The notes under the pieces are model-generated. The model saw only the letters and a program-made list of their open reading frames with translations, was not told the DNA's origin and did no database searches. Both the position numbers and the translations under genes were made by a program. Below are positions 1-8,329 of a DNA stretch of 64,000 nucleotides, in pieces; position 1 is the stretch's first letter; the number at the start of each line of letters is the position of its first letter. The stretch is from Candidatus Muiribacterium halophilum (GTDB lineage Bacteria > Muiribacteriota > Muiribacteriia > Muiribacteriales > Muiribacteriaceae), in contig JALOAD010000009.1 in the NCBI GenBank assembly GCA_023228995.1, forward strand, positions 20,369-84,368, given 5' to 3'.

Positions 1-202
1 AAAAAACACTCATAAATCCTGAACCAACAGCAATAAATACACACCACATTATATGAAATATTCTATTTGCTTTTTTTATACTTTTAATTAAACCATTATC
101 AACTTCAAAAGCTCTTGTATCTTTAAGACTATGAACATAATAATCTTTGTTTTTTATCTTTGTAAACAAAAACCTTCTAAAAATATTTTCAAAAACATAC
201 AT
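1..202 (-). CDS. Hypothetical membrane protein, N-terminal part (runs off window)
   Basis: The open frame begins at 202 with ATG preceded by AAGGAG (206-212) and continues off the left edge, giving about 67 residues. It starts 18 bp after the stop of the ABC transporter gene, so it is probably the third gene of that operon. The visible product begins MYVFENIFRRFLF, has a basic linker, and then a hydrophobic stretch (IMWCVFIAVGSGFMSVF) near residues 52-67 that looks like a transmembrane segment. No family is recognised from this fragment. The gene is real on ribosome-site and spacing grounds; its function is unknown. Confidence 0.6.
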   Translation of the reverse strand, partial: MYVFENIFRRFLFTKIKNKDYYVHSLKDTRAFEVDNGLIKSIKKANRIFHIMWCVFIAVGSGFMSVF

Positions 203-220
203 AAAATCTCCTTTTGAACT

Positions 221-2011
221 TTAATTCTCGCTATATAACTCTTTATATATAGGACTTTTTTTTATAAGTTCATTGTGTTTTCCAAATGCTTCTATTTTTC
301 CATTGTTTAAAACAATTATTTTATCAGCCATTAATGCAGTCGACATTCTATGAGTGACAATTATACAGGTAATATCTTTATGTTCTTTTTCAAGTTGTTG
401 CCAAAACATTTTTTCATTTTCAGCATCTAAAGCAGAAGTTATATCATCCATAAGAATAATATCAGGATATCCGCTTAATGCTCGGGCTATAGATAATCTT
501 TGTCTCTGACCTCCAGAAAGTCCAATTCCTTTTTGACCAAGTTTTTCTTCATATTTTTTATCAAGTTTATCAATTTCTTCATGAAGCTGTGACATCTTGG
601 AATTTCTAATTATTATTTCTTCTGATATATTTCTCCAAAAATCTATATTACTCCAAATGCTTTCTGAAAATATAAGTGGTTCTTGCTGAATATATCCGAT
701 TTTTTTAAGATAACTATTTCTTGATATATTTTCAACTGGAATATTATTAATTAATATTTTCCCTTTATCATGTATATAAATTCCCGAAAAAACATTAAGT
801 AAAGTAGTTTTTCCAGAACCAATTCTTCCTATAATAGCAATTTTTTCTCCACCATTTATTTTAAAACTAATATTTTTCAAACTAAATGGTTCTTTACTAT
901 TATAGTCTTTATTTTCAAATTTAAAACTTACATTTTCAAATACTATATTTTGAATTTTATCCTCAAGCTCGACTTTTGTAGATTCATCTTCTATATCATA
1001 CATATAATCATCAATTTCATCTAATCTATCAATAACTGTAAATGCTTGACTTCCTGTTACAAAAAATTGAGGAATATCAATCAGTGGAAATATAATCATA
1101 CCTAAATATGTATAAAATGCAAAATAAGTTCCAACCGTTATATCTCCATTTATAACCTTTATTCCACCATAAAATAAAACTGCAACTTGAGCAATATGTA
1201 TTATTACAGTAAAAAATACATGAAATAATCCCATTATTTTAACAGCTTCAACTTCAATATCAAATCTTTCTTCTAAAACTTTTTTAAATTTTTCTTTTTG
1301 AAACAATTCTGCACTAAAAGATTTTACAATTTTAATTCCTGAAAATGCAGATTCTAAAAAATCATTTGTAATTGAAACTCTTTTTCTAGTTTCTGAAAAT
1401 ATCGCTCTTATTTTTTTTTCTAATATAAAAAAAACTCCAACTACAAAAGGTACTGGTATTATAGAAATTAGAGTTAATTTATAATCAAGTGAAAACATAA
1501 TTGCAACACAAAAAATTACAATACATAGTGAATTAAATGCTCTAAAAAATCCAGAACACATAAACCAGGGAATACCTGGTGGATGAGATTTTATATCGGT
1601 TGTTATTCTTGTTGTTACATCTCCTGTTCTAAATTTCATAAAAAATGGATGTTGTTTTTGTAATAATTTTTTAAAATATATATTTCTAAGAAGCATTTCG
1701 AATTTAAGATTAAGTTTTCCTCTATAATAAGGATAAAGATTCGCTATTATCATTCCTAATGCAAAAAGTAAAAGTATTCCTGTAATATTATATTTAAGTT
1801 GATTTAGAGAATTTACATTAATTAAATCTTTATTATTAAAAAACTCAACAATTCTATCTAAAATAGATTTAAATACTAGCGGATACAAAGAAGTTACAGC
1901 TGTTGATAGTATAGTAAAAAGAAAAAGCATTACTGCGTAACCTTTAAATTCTTTATAATGATTTAAAATCCATTTATAATAATAAAAAATATTTTTCTTT
2001 CTAGTATTCAA
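221..2011 (-). CDS. ABC exporter half-transporter with degenerate Walker B (MdlA/BmrC-like)
   Basis: This 596-residue protein has an N-terminal six-helix exporter domain (about 1-330) and a C-terminal nucleotide-binding domain. Visible motifs are Walker A GRIGSGKTT, signature LSGGQ near 498, Walker B IILMDD near 518-523 and the switch histidine (VTHRMS) near 554. The catalytic glutamate after Walker B is replaced by aspartate (Asp523), typical of the degenerate-site subunit of heterodimeric exporters. The start is TTG, chosen because AAGGA sits 6 nt upstream; it overlaps the stop of the partner gene (TTGA). It should pair with the next upstream gene to export lipids, peptides or drugs from the inner membrane; the substrate is unknown. 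Confidence 0.88.
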   Translation of the reverse strand: MNTRKKNIFYYYKWILNHYKEFKGYAVMLFLFTILSTAVTSLYPLVFKSILDRIVEFFNNKDLINVNSLNQLKYNITGILLLFALGMIIANLYPYYRGKLNLKFEMLLRNIYFKKLLQKQHPFFMKFRTGDVTTRITTDIKSHPPGIPWFMCSGFFRAFNSLCIVIFCVAIMFSLDYKLTLISIIPVPFVVGVFFILEKKIRAIFSETRKRVSITNDFLESAFSGIKIVKSFSAELFQKEKFKKVLEERFDIEVEAVKIMGLFHVFFTVIIHIAQVAVLFYGGIKVINGDITVGTYFAFYTYLGMIIFPLIDIPQFFVTGSQAFTVIDRLDEIDDYMYDIEDESTKVELEDKIQNIVFENVSFKFENKDYNSKEPFSLKNISFKINGGEKIAIIGRIGSGKTTLLNVFSGIYIHDKGKILINNIPVENISRNSYLKKIGYIQQEPLIFSESIWSNIDFWRNISEEIIIRNSKMSQLHEEIDKLDKKYEEKLGQKGIGLSGGQRQRLSIARALSGYPDIILMDDITSALDAENEKMFWQQLEKEHKDITCIIVTHRMSTALMADKIIVLNNGKIEAFGKHNELIKKSPIYKELYSEN

Positions 2012-3756
2012 TTGTTTTCCTTCAATGGTTTTGTTTTTTGAATATTATACAGTTTTGAATACAAACCATTGTTTTTTATAAGTTTAGAATGATTTCCAGC
2101 TTCCACAATATTTCCATTTTCCATTACAATTATTCTATCAGAATTTTCAATAGTAGATAATCTATGAGCAATTATTATAGATGTTCTATCTTTAATTAAT
2201 TTAAAAAGAGCTTGTTGAATATATTTTTCAGTAATTGTATCAATACTTGAAGTAGCTTCATCAAGTATAAGAATATCAGGATTTCTAACAAAAGCTCTGG
2301 TAAACGAAATTAATTGCCTTTCTCCCATAGAAAGATTTTTACCATCTTCTGAAAGTTCTGTATAAAAACCTTTTTCAAGTTTTTCTATAAATTCAATTGA
2401 ACCTAATTCTATTGCAGCTTGAATAACTCTTTCATCTTTAATTTCATCATTAAAAGCTTTTAGATTTTCCATTATAGTGCCAGGAAATAAATTAACTTCC
2501 TGTAAAACTAAAGCAATTTTTTCTCTAAGACCTAATATTGATATATTTTTTATATTGACATTATCAATATATATATCTCCATTATTACAATCATAAAATC
2601 GTAATAATAAATTTATTAAAGTAGTCTTTCCAGAACCTGATGGTCCAATTACAGCAATTTGCTCACCTTTTTTTATTTCAAGCGAAAAATCTTTTAAAAT
2701 ATAATCATTTTCATATTTAAAAGAAATATTATCAAATAAAATTTTATCTTTAAGTTGTATTTTTTCATAATTAAAATCAATATCTTTAACATCTGTTTTT
2801 GTATCAAGCACATCAAATATCCTTTCACATGCGCCTAGTGATACATTAATCTGATTAACAACCATCATAAGATTTCTCATAGGCCAAAAAAACTGTCTCA
2901 TAAGCTCACCAAACATTATTAAAGTTCCAACAGTCATGGTCCCGTTATAAATACCATTTATCCCATACCAAAGAATAAGAATCATAGATGCACTTTCAGA
3001 AAAAAAGGAAAAAAAAGACCAAAAAACAAAATTATCATAAAACATAGCTTTGTTTTCAAGATTAAACTTTTTTTGACTATATTCTTCTAGTTTATTATAA
3101 ACTTTATCCTGAGCTAAAAAAAGCTGTATAAGAGGAATTCCTCTAACATATTCAGCAATATAACCAGATATTTCACTATTTTTTTTACGAACATTTATCC
3201 AAATTTTTCTAAGTAAAGTCAAATAATAATAAAAAACTACAAATATAAAAGGAAGGGAAAGAAAAATTATAGCTCCTAAATACGGTTGTTCATAAGTTAT
3301 TATACAAAGAATACCTATAAGTACAATTACACTTGAAAACAGCATTATAGCAGAATTTGTAAAAATAACTTTTAATTGTTCAACATCACTTTCAACTCTT
3401 GACATAAGTTTACCAGATTGATTTTTATCAAAAAACGACATACCAAGGGTCATTATATGTGAAAAAACTCTATTTTTAACACTATTTACAACTCTTATAC
3501 CAAGTTTTGAAGTAATTAAAACCTGAATATATGACGTTATTGCTCCTAAAATTAAAAATAATAAAAACATTCCTGAATAAAAAAATATAATATCACGATT
3601 TCCGCCAACAATTGCATTATCAATAATTTTCCTCATAAAATAAGGTCTGCCAAGCTGAAACACAGTAACAAAAAGTACAGTTATAATTGAATAAAAAAAA
3701 CTTAACTTTTCTTCCTTAAAATACGGAAATAATCTATAAAGTAAACTTTTTTTCAT
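2008..3756 (-). CDS. ABC exporter half-transporter with canonical Walker B (MdlB/BmrD-like)
   Basis: A 582-residue exporter half: transmembrane domain (about 1-320), then an ATPase domain with Walker A GPSGSGKTT, Walker B ILILDEATSSID including the catalytic Glu, and switch histidine IAHRLST. Its signature is LSMGE instead of LSGGQ. It therefore complements the neighbouring half, which has a good signature but a poor Walker B: one competent and one degenerate ATP site, as in heterodimeric exporters. The frame opens at 3771, but GGAG lies inside that extension 9 nt before the ATG at 3756, giving MKKSLLYRLF; I prefer 3756. It is the first gene of the operon. Confidence 0.88.
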   Translation of the reverse strand: MKKSLLYRLFPYFKEEKLSFFYSIITVLFVTVFQLGRPYFMRKIIDNAIVGGNRDIIFFYSGMFLLFLILGAITSYIQVLITSKLGIRVVNSVKNRVFSHIMTLGMSFFDKNQSGKLMSRVESDVEQLKVIFTNSAIMLFSSVIVLIGILCIITYEQPYLGAIIFLSLPFIFVVFYYYLTLLRKIWINVRKKNSEISGYIAEYVRGIPLIQLFLAQDKVYNKLEEYSQKKFNLENKAMFYDNFVFWSFFSFFSESASMILILWYGINGIYNGTMTVGTLIMFGELMRQFFWPMRNLMMVVNQINVSLGACERIFDVLDTKTDVKDIDFNYEKIQLKDKILFDNISFKYENDYILKDFSLEIKKGEQIAVIGPSGSGKTTLINLLLRFYDCNNGDIYIDNVNIKNISILGLREKIALVLQEVNLFPGTIMENLKAFNDEIKDERVIQAAIELGSIEFIEKLEKGFYTELSEDGKNLSMGERQLISFTRAFVRNPDILILDEATSSIDTITEKYIQQALFKLIKDRTSIIIAHRLSTIENSDRIIVMENGNIVEAGNHSKLIKNNGLYSKLYNIQKTKPLKENN

Positions 3757-3829
3757 ATAAAAATACTCCATAATAAATAAACATAGGACATATTAACAAA
3801 AAAACTTTAAAATTACCAAATTGATAAAA

Positions 3830-3877
3830 AACACCTAGCAATTGACAAGACAATATAGTACAACAATTAAAGGTGTT
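3830..3877. promoter_or_regulatory. Inverted repeat upstream of the ABC exporter operon
   Basis: AACACCT (3830-3836) and AGGTGTT (3871-3877) form a perfect 7-bp inverted repeat, with a further CAATTG/CAATT pair inside. It lies between the exporter start and the terminator of the protease gene. It could be an operator or a leader hairpin of the exporter operon. There is no T-run of terminator type on the minus strand. Confidence 0.3.
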
Positions 3878-3888
3878 AGTTTTTAAAT

Positions 3889-3919
3889 AAAAAAAGCCCT
3901 GAATACTCAGGGCTTTTTT
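3889..3919 (-). terminator. Rho-independent terminator after the clostripain-family gene
   Basis: An AGCCCTGA-ATAC-TCAGGGCT stem-loop is flanked by an A-run (3889-3895) and a T-run (3914-3919). It sits 20 bp past the stop of the protease gene at 3940 and would work in both directions. Confidence 0.85.
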
Positions 3920-3939
3920 GCATTTACTATAAATAAAAC

Positions 3940-5412
3940 TTAATCAATTTTTTCTAAAACAACAGCAAGTTCAGGGTGTTCTTCCATAGCTTGTATAAGT
4001 TTTTCATAAGCTTGGTTTTCACCAACAGCTCTATTGAAAGTAATAAGTTTTGCAGCATTTGCAGCAAGTGCATCTATTTCGGCATATTTTTCAGCTTCTG
4101 GCATATTTTTACCAAATATATCAATCAAAGCACCAATAATACCAATAACAGTTTCAACTGTACTGTTTTCACTACCTTCAGAAACTGTTTCATCTGAAGA
4201 ATTAGCATAAGAATTACTTTTGTAATATCTATTTAACATTTCATCCCAACCAGTGTTTTTTGCAAATTCAGTTTTTACATAATGGGATTTATACTGATTT
4301 TTTTGAGGAGCATAAATTGCAATACCATGAGAATCTTTCATTTTAGTTCCCTGATATTTAGACATAATAACTGCACTTTTAACTGCTCTCATAACATTTG
4401 CAGATTTAGCTTTTACTTCTCTATTAGAAGTCTTAGCTGCTAACAATTCACAAAAGTTATAAAGATCTTTATAAAAATCATATTCATATTTTTGTGCATT
4501 ACTCATTGCATGAGCAACTGTTTCACCTTCTGTATCCATATTCTGATATAAAACTGCTGATAACTGATCAACAGCATTTACAACAGCATCAGTCTTTGAA
4601 AGATCAACGCTTGACTGAGTTATAGCTGGAGGGCCATACCAAGAACTTGTAGTTTTGTATGAAGCCATATATTCTTCAACAATTCTTTTTGTAAAAGAAG
4701 AACTTGAAATTGAAGGATTTGAAGTTACTGCTTTTAATATTGGAGTATAAGGCCATCCATCTCCAGGCTCAGTTTCTTCAGATGCAATCATATATTTAAT
4801 ATAATCAGACTGCTGTGCTGCAATTTCTATCATACCCATAAGACATGCATCAAAAGCTACAATATCCATTTTTCTGCCAAGTTTTGTATACATACCTTCA
4901 GCAATTTGTTTCATACCAACTGAATCAATATGATTACCTGATTCATCATCATAAGAAATACCTTTAACTAATGCTTCAGGTTGTGTATTTTCTTTAAGCC
5001 AACCTGCACCATGATTCCAATAAACAAACATATATCTTTTAGCTGGATAATTATCAACTGTCCAGTTAAAAAATCTTATTGCTTCTCTATAAGAACCCAT
5101 ATCTACTTCACCAAGTTCTTTTACAACTGGAGAAGTAATTTTATTAAAATCATTGTCTTTTTGAATATGTAATATTTTTGTATTAGTCCAGTCTCCATTG
5201 GATTTATCATAACCTTTTGCTCGGTCAAACTGTACAATTATATCAACATTATCTGTAGAACCTATTTTTTCCATTTCATTAACATCTTTAATACCAGCAC
5301 TTTCAAGATTGTTGTCACCATTTAAAAACACCATTATAGTCCATTCTTTTTGTGCATGTGTCATGGTTGCCAACAAGAAAAACACTGATAATAGCACTAA
5401 TGTTTTCTTCAT
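3940..5412 (-). CDS. Secreted clostripain-family (C11) cysteine peptidase
   Basis: This 490-residue protein starts with a signal peptide (MKKTLVLLSVFFLLATMTHA). The peptidase C11 fold follows: EWTIMVFLNGDNNLE at the first strand, the catalytic His in YWNHGAGW (His134) and the catalytic Cys in FDACLMG (Cys190). Family members cut after Arg or Lys and are exported. The C-terminal 100 residues (about 390-490) are helical and lack recognisable motifs. The start is supported by AGGAGG 5 nt before ATG. The gene stands alone, with its own candidate promoter and a strong terminator. No separate inhibitor gene is seen. Confidence 0.88.
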   Translation of the reverse strand: MKKTLVLLSVFFLLATMTHAQKEWTIMVFLNGDNNLESAGIKDVNEMEKIGSTDNVDIIVQFDRAKGYDKSNGDWTNTKILHIQKDNDFNKITSPVVKELGEVDMGSYREAIRFFNWTVDNYPAKRYMFVYWNHGAGWLKENTQPEALVKGISYDDESGNHIDSVGMKQIAEGMYTKLGRKMDIVAFDACLMGMIEIAAQQSDYIKYMIASEETEPGDGWPYTPILKAVTSNPSISSSSFTKRIVEEYMASYKTTSSWYGPPAITQSSVDLSKTDAVVNAVDQLSAVLYQNMDTEGETVAHAMSNAQKYEYDFYKDLYNFCELLAAKTSNREVKAKSANVMRAVKSAVIMSKYQGTKMKDSHGIAIYAPQKNQYKSHYVKTEFAKNTGWDEMLNRYYKSNSYANSSDETVSEGSENSTVETVIGIIGALIDIFGKNMPEAEKYAEIDALAANAAKLITFNRAVGENQAYEKLIQAMEEHPELAVVLEKID

Positions 5413-5435
5413 ACTTCCTCCTGTAATTTTATGTT

Positions 5436-5463
5436 ACTATAATTTTAACTGTTTTTTTGTAAA
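5436..5463 (-). promoter_or_regulatory. Candidate sigma70 promoter of the clostripain-family gene
   Basis: On the minus strand, TTTACA (-35, 5463-5458), a 16-bp spacer and TATAGT (-10, 5441-5436) precede the ATG at 5412 by about 24 bp. Confidence 0.45.
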
Positions 5464-5508
5464 AAATCTATTAGTTTTTTAAGAAGCAATTAAATAATAA
5501 ATAAATGG

Positions 5509-5850
5509 AAAAACTAAACCCGGTGAAGTGGTGAATAGTGAAATAGTGAAGTGGGAGAAACAGGAAAGTCAGGAATTCCGGGTTCATGTATGCTTGAAGA
5601 ATAATTAAAAAACGAGATCCCGGCTAAGAATCACACCGGGATGATAAAAATAAAAAAAGTTAAGGAGTTGAGTGTTAAAAGCGAAAAATCAGTTTACTTT
5701 ATATACTTACTAAAACTATTTAACTAAAATGTGACTTTGTTTTTTTGTCACTAATGTCATAAAATGACATGTCACGCTCTATTAGTCACAGCTTTTTGTA
5801 CTTTGCTTTTCCTATTTCACGCTCTCACCCTCAACCCTCAACTCTTTAAC
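5509..5850. repeat. Mosaic of dispersed intergenic repeats
   Basis: No gene is seen in 5413-5860. The stretch holds a GTGAAGTGG/GTGAATAG-type degenerate repeat (5525-5560), a CCCGG...CCGGGATGAT hairpin element (5615-5646), the TGTCAC-rich element (5731-5800, with nested TGACATGTCA palindrome), and CTCTTTAACCCTTTAAC simple repeats (5830-5863). The same blocks recur near 12.0-12.3, 32.2, 36.4 and 52.2-52.6 kb, in both orientations. Confidence 0.75.
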
Positions 5851-5860
5851 CCTTTAACTT

Positions 5861-6973
5861 TTACTTAATTTTAAGCACTTTCACCGGACATACTGTTGTG
5901 CAATATCCACAACCTAAACAAATTGCTTCATCATAAACTGGAATTTTACCATTTTCAGATTGAGTCATAGTAATTGCTCCATGCATACAACTTTTTTCAC
6001 ATTTTCCGCATGATATACATTTTTTTTCATCAATAAGTTCTGGAACAACAACATTATATCTTATGGTTTTTTTCTTTTGCATTTTATTAAAATAAAGATC
6101 TTTAACATCATTTACTGAATCATAACCGTGTTTATCAAGCCAATCACTCATTTCTTGTGCAATTCTGCCATAAGCTTTATGACCTTCTTTAATAACTATA
6201 GAACAAATTTGAACAGCTGAAGCTCCAGCCATCATAAATTTGATAGCATCTTCTCCAGTCTCAATTCCACCTACACCAAATATAGGTTTATTAAATACTT
6301 GTCTTATTTCATAAACACATCTTAATGCTAATGGCATAATAGCTTTTCCTGACATCCATCCAAAACCATTTTCACTATCTAAAAAAGGAGTTACATCTTC
6401 AGGATCAAAATCAAGTGCAGGGCCTAATGAATTAACAGCTACAAGAGCATCAATATAAGGATCTATAGCTTTTACGAGCTCAGCAATATCAGGCACATTA
6501 GGGCTTATCTTAGCTATTACAGGTAAATTTGTTCCTTGTTTAAGTGCTTTTGCACTTTCAACAACAGGAGTTATATCTTTACCAAGATAATGTATTGAAA
6601 ATTCAATCGCATCAACATAACCAGTTTTAGCAATTTCAGGTCCTAATTTTGCAAGATCATCTTTTCCATATCCAACACTTGCAATAAGAGGAAGTCCAGT
6701 TGATTTTGCTTTTTTATATTCAGTTGCAACAAATTTTTCCCAAGGTTCTTCTGACCATAATTCAGCATTTAAAAGTCCACCAGCAACTGTTTTTGCAATA
6801 TTTGGATGAGGAACTTTTGCAGGTATTACAGAAACTGTTTTTGCAACAATACCACCAGCTCCATTTTTTGCTGCTAAAATCATTCTATCACCATCCCATA
6901 CATTTGGACCTGCCGCAGGCATTACAGGATTTTTAAATTTCATTCCTAAAATTTCAACTTTTAAATCAGCCAT
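5861..6973 (-). CDS. PreA-like dihydropyrimidine/dihydroorotate dehydrogenase with 2x[4Fe-4S]
   Basis: A 370-residue protein: a FMN-binding TIM barrel of the dihydroorotate-dehydrogenase type (1-300; MKFKNPVMPAAGPN, GVGGIETGEDAIKFMMAGA for flavin phosphate binding) followed by a ferredoxin tail with CISCGKCEKSC and CLGCGYCTTVCP, the ligands of two [4Fe-4S] clusters. This is the layout of PreA, the catalytic half of NAD-dependent dihydropyrimidine dehydrogenase. No PreT partner is present. It is the last gene of the molybdenum hydroxylase operon, its ATG overlapping the previous stop (TAATG) behind GGGGAGG. A role in purine or pyrimidine breakdown fits; the exact substrate is not shown. Confidence 0.8.
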   Translation of the reverse strand: MADLKVEILGMKFKNPVMPAAGPNVWDGDRMILAAKNGAGGIVAKTVSVIPAKVPHPNIAKTVAGGLLNAELWSEEPWEKFVATEYKKAKSTGLPLIASVGYGKDDLAKLGPEIAKTGYVDAIEFSIHYLGKDITPVVESAKALKQGTNLPVIAKISPNVPDIAELVKAIDPYIDALVAVNSLGPALDFDPEDVTPFLDSENGFGWMSGKAIMPLALRCVYEIRQVFNKPIFGVGGIETGEDAIKFMMAGASAVQICSIVIKEGHKAYGRIAQEMSDWLDKHGYDSVNDVKDLYFNKMQKKKTIRYNVVVPELIDEKKCISCGKCEKSCMHGAITMTQSENGKIPVYDEAICLGCGYCTTVCPVKVLKIK

Positions 6974-7440
6974 TATCTGTTTTCCTCCCCTGTTTTTTTA
7001 ATTGCTTCAACTATTTGTGTATAACCAGTACATCTACATAGATTTCCTGCAATAGCTTCTTTTATTTCTTCTACTGTAGGATCAGGATTTTTCATTAGAA
7101 GAGCTTTTGCACTCATAAGCATACCTGGAGTACAAAATCCGCATTGAACAGCACCCATTTTAACAAAGTTATCTTGAAGTGTTGAAAGTTCACCATCTTT
7201 TTCAAGACCTTCAACTGTCATTATTTCAGTATTATTTGCTCTTCCAGCAAGTACCATACATGAATTTACAGCTTCACCATCCATTATAATCGTACATGCA
7301 CCGCATTCTCCAATACCGCAACCTTCTTTAGTTCCAGTAAGTCTAAGATCATCTCTAAGTACATCTAAAAGTCTTTTATTATTTTCTGTCTTGATATCAT
7401 AATCAACACCATTTACTTTAAATTTAATGTGAATTATCAT
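6973..7440 (-). CDS. Molybdenum hydroxylase 2x[2Fe-2S] subunit (XdhC/CoxS-like)
   Basis: 155 residues, the normal length of the small electron-transfer subunit. The N-terminal plant-type [2Fe-2S] loop is visible as GCGIGECGACTI with the distant NSC cysteine. The C-terminal helical [2Fe-2S] domain has CGFCTPGM and GNLCRCTGY. It passes electrons from the molybdenum subunit to the FAD subunit. Start ATG at 7440 follows GGGGGAAAC; the gene begins 10 bp after the FAD subunit ends. Gene order Mo-FAD-FeS matches E. coli xdhABC, although substrate cannot be inferred from this subunit. Confidence 0.92.
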   Translation of the reverse strand: MIIHIKFKVNGVDYDIKTENNKRLLDVLRDDLRLTGTKEGCGIGECGACTIIMDGEAVNSCMVLAGRANNTEIMTVEGLEKDGELSTLQDNFVKMGAVQCGFCTPGMLMSAKALLMKNPDPTVEEIKEAIAGNLCRCTGYTQIVEAIKKTGEENR

Positions 7441-7450
7441 GTTTCCCCCG

Positions 7451-8329
7451 TTAAATTATTTCTATTTTAAACATTTTACATAAAGCTACAAAAGCCATTT
7501 TTTCAAGTACAGGTTTTTTATATGGTGTTGACCATCTTTCTCCAACCTCATCAAAAACTTCTTTAGCCACAAGTTCAGAAGCTTCACGCAAAACTTCTTT
7601 TTGTGGTTTTTTTCCTGTTAAAAAATCTTCTGCAATTTTCATGTTTTTAAATCTTGGTAAAACTGCTCCTGGAACTATTGTTATTTTTTTTATTTTGCCA
7701 TCTTCAAGAAGTGCATTTGCACAAACTGAAATTCTAGTTATTGATAAAGCATTTCTTCTACCAAGTTTTTCAAATACATGAAGTCTATCTTCTGTATTAT
7801 CTTTAGGAATTCTAATGCAATAAAGCATTTCATCTTTTGCAAGCTCATTTTTATAAGGTCCTTTTATAAAATCTTTTACTTTAAATATTCTTTCAATATT
7901 TTCATCTTTTAATAATTCAAGTTCTGCATTATAACTTACAAGTGCAGGAACTGTATCAGCTGAAGGAGATGAATTTACAATATTTCCACCAATAGTTCCC
8001 TGATTTCTTGTTTGAAGACAGCCTATAGAAAGACAGGCTTCTACGAGAGCAGGAAAATATTTGTTTATAATATCGTTTTTTACAATTTCAGTATGTGTAC
8101 AGCTTGGTCCTATATAAACATAATCATTGTCTTCTTCTATTACTTTTAACACCCTAAGTCTTGATATATCAAGAACTTTATCGATGTTTTCAAGTTTTGG
8201 GGAGTTTTTTCTAAATTCGATAATAAGATCTGTTCCACCTGATATTATTTTAACAAAATGTTTTTGTTTTTTTAAAAATTCAAGAGTTTCTCCAAGTGTA
8301 TCAAAAGAAAAATAATCAAAATATTTCAT
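7451..8329 (-). CDS. Molybdenum hydroxylase FAD-binding subunit (XdhB/CoxM-like)
   Basis: 292 residues with the two FAD-binding signatures of the vanillyl-alcohol-oxidase/CO-dehydrogenase medium-subunit fold: SGGTDLI near residue 32, and TIGGNIVNSSPSADTVPAL near 110. It receives electrons from the iron-sulfur subunit and gives them to NAD or another acceptor. Its start (8329) overlaps the stop of the molybdenum subunit by four bases (ATGA), indicating coupled translation. GAGG lies upstream inside the preceding gene. Confidence 0.9.
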   Translation of the reverse strand: MKYFDYFSFDTLGETLEFLKKQKHFVKIISGGTDLIIEFRKNSPKLENIDKVLDISRLRVLKVIEEDNDYVYIGPSCTHTEIVKNDIINKYFPALVEACLSIGCLQTRNQGTIGGNIVNSSPSADTVPALVSYNAELELLKDENIERIFKVKDFIKGPYKNELAKDEMLYCIRIPKDNTEDRLHVFEKLGRRNALSITRISVCANALLEDGKIKKITIVPGAVLPRFKNMKIAEDFLTGKKPQKEVLREASELVAKEVFDEVGERWSTPYKKPVLEKMAFVALCKMFKIEII

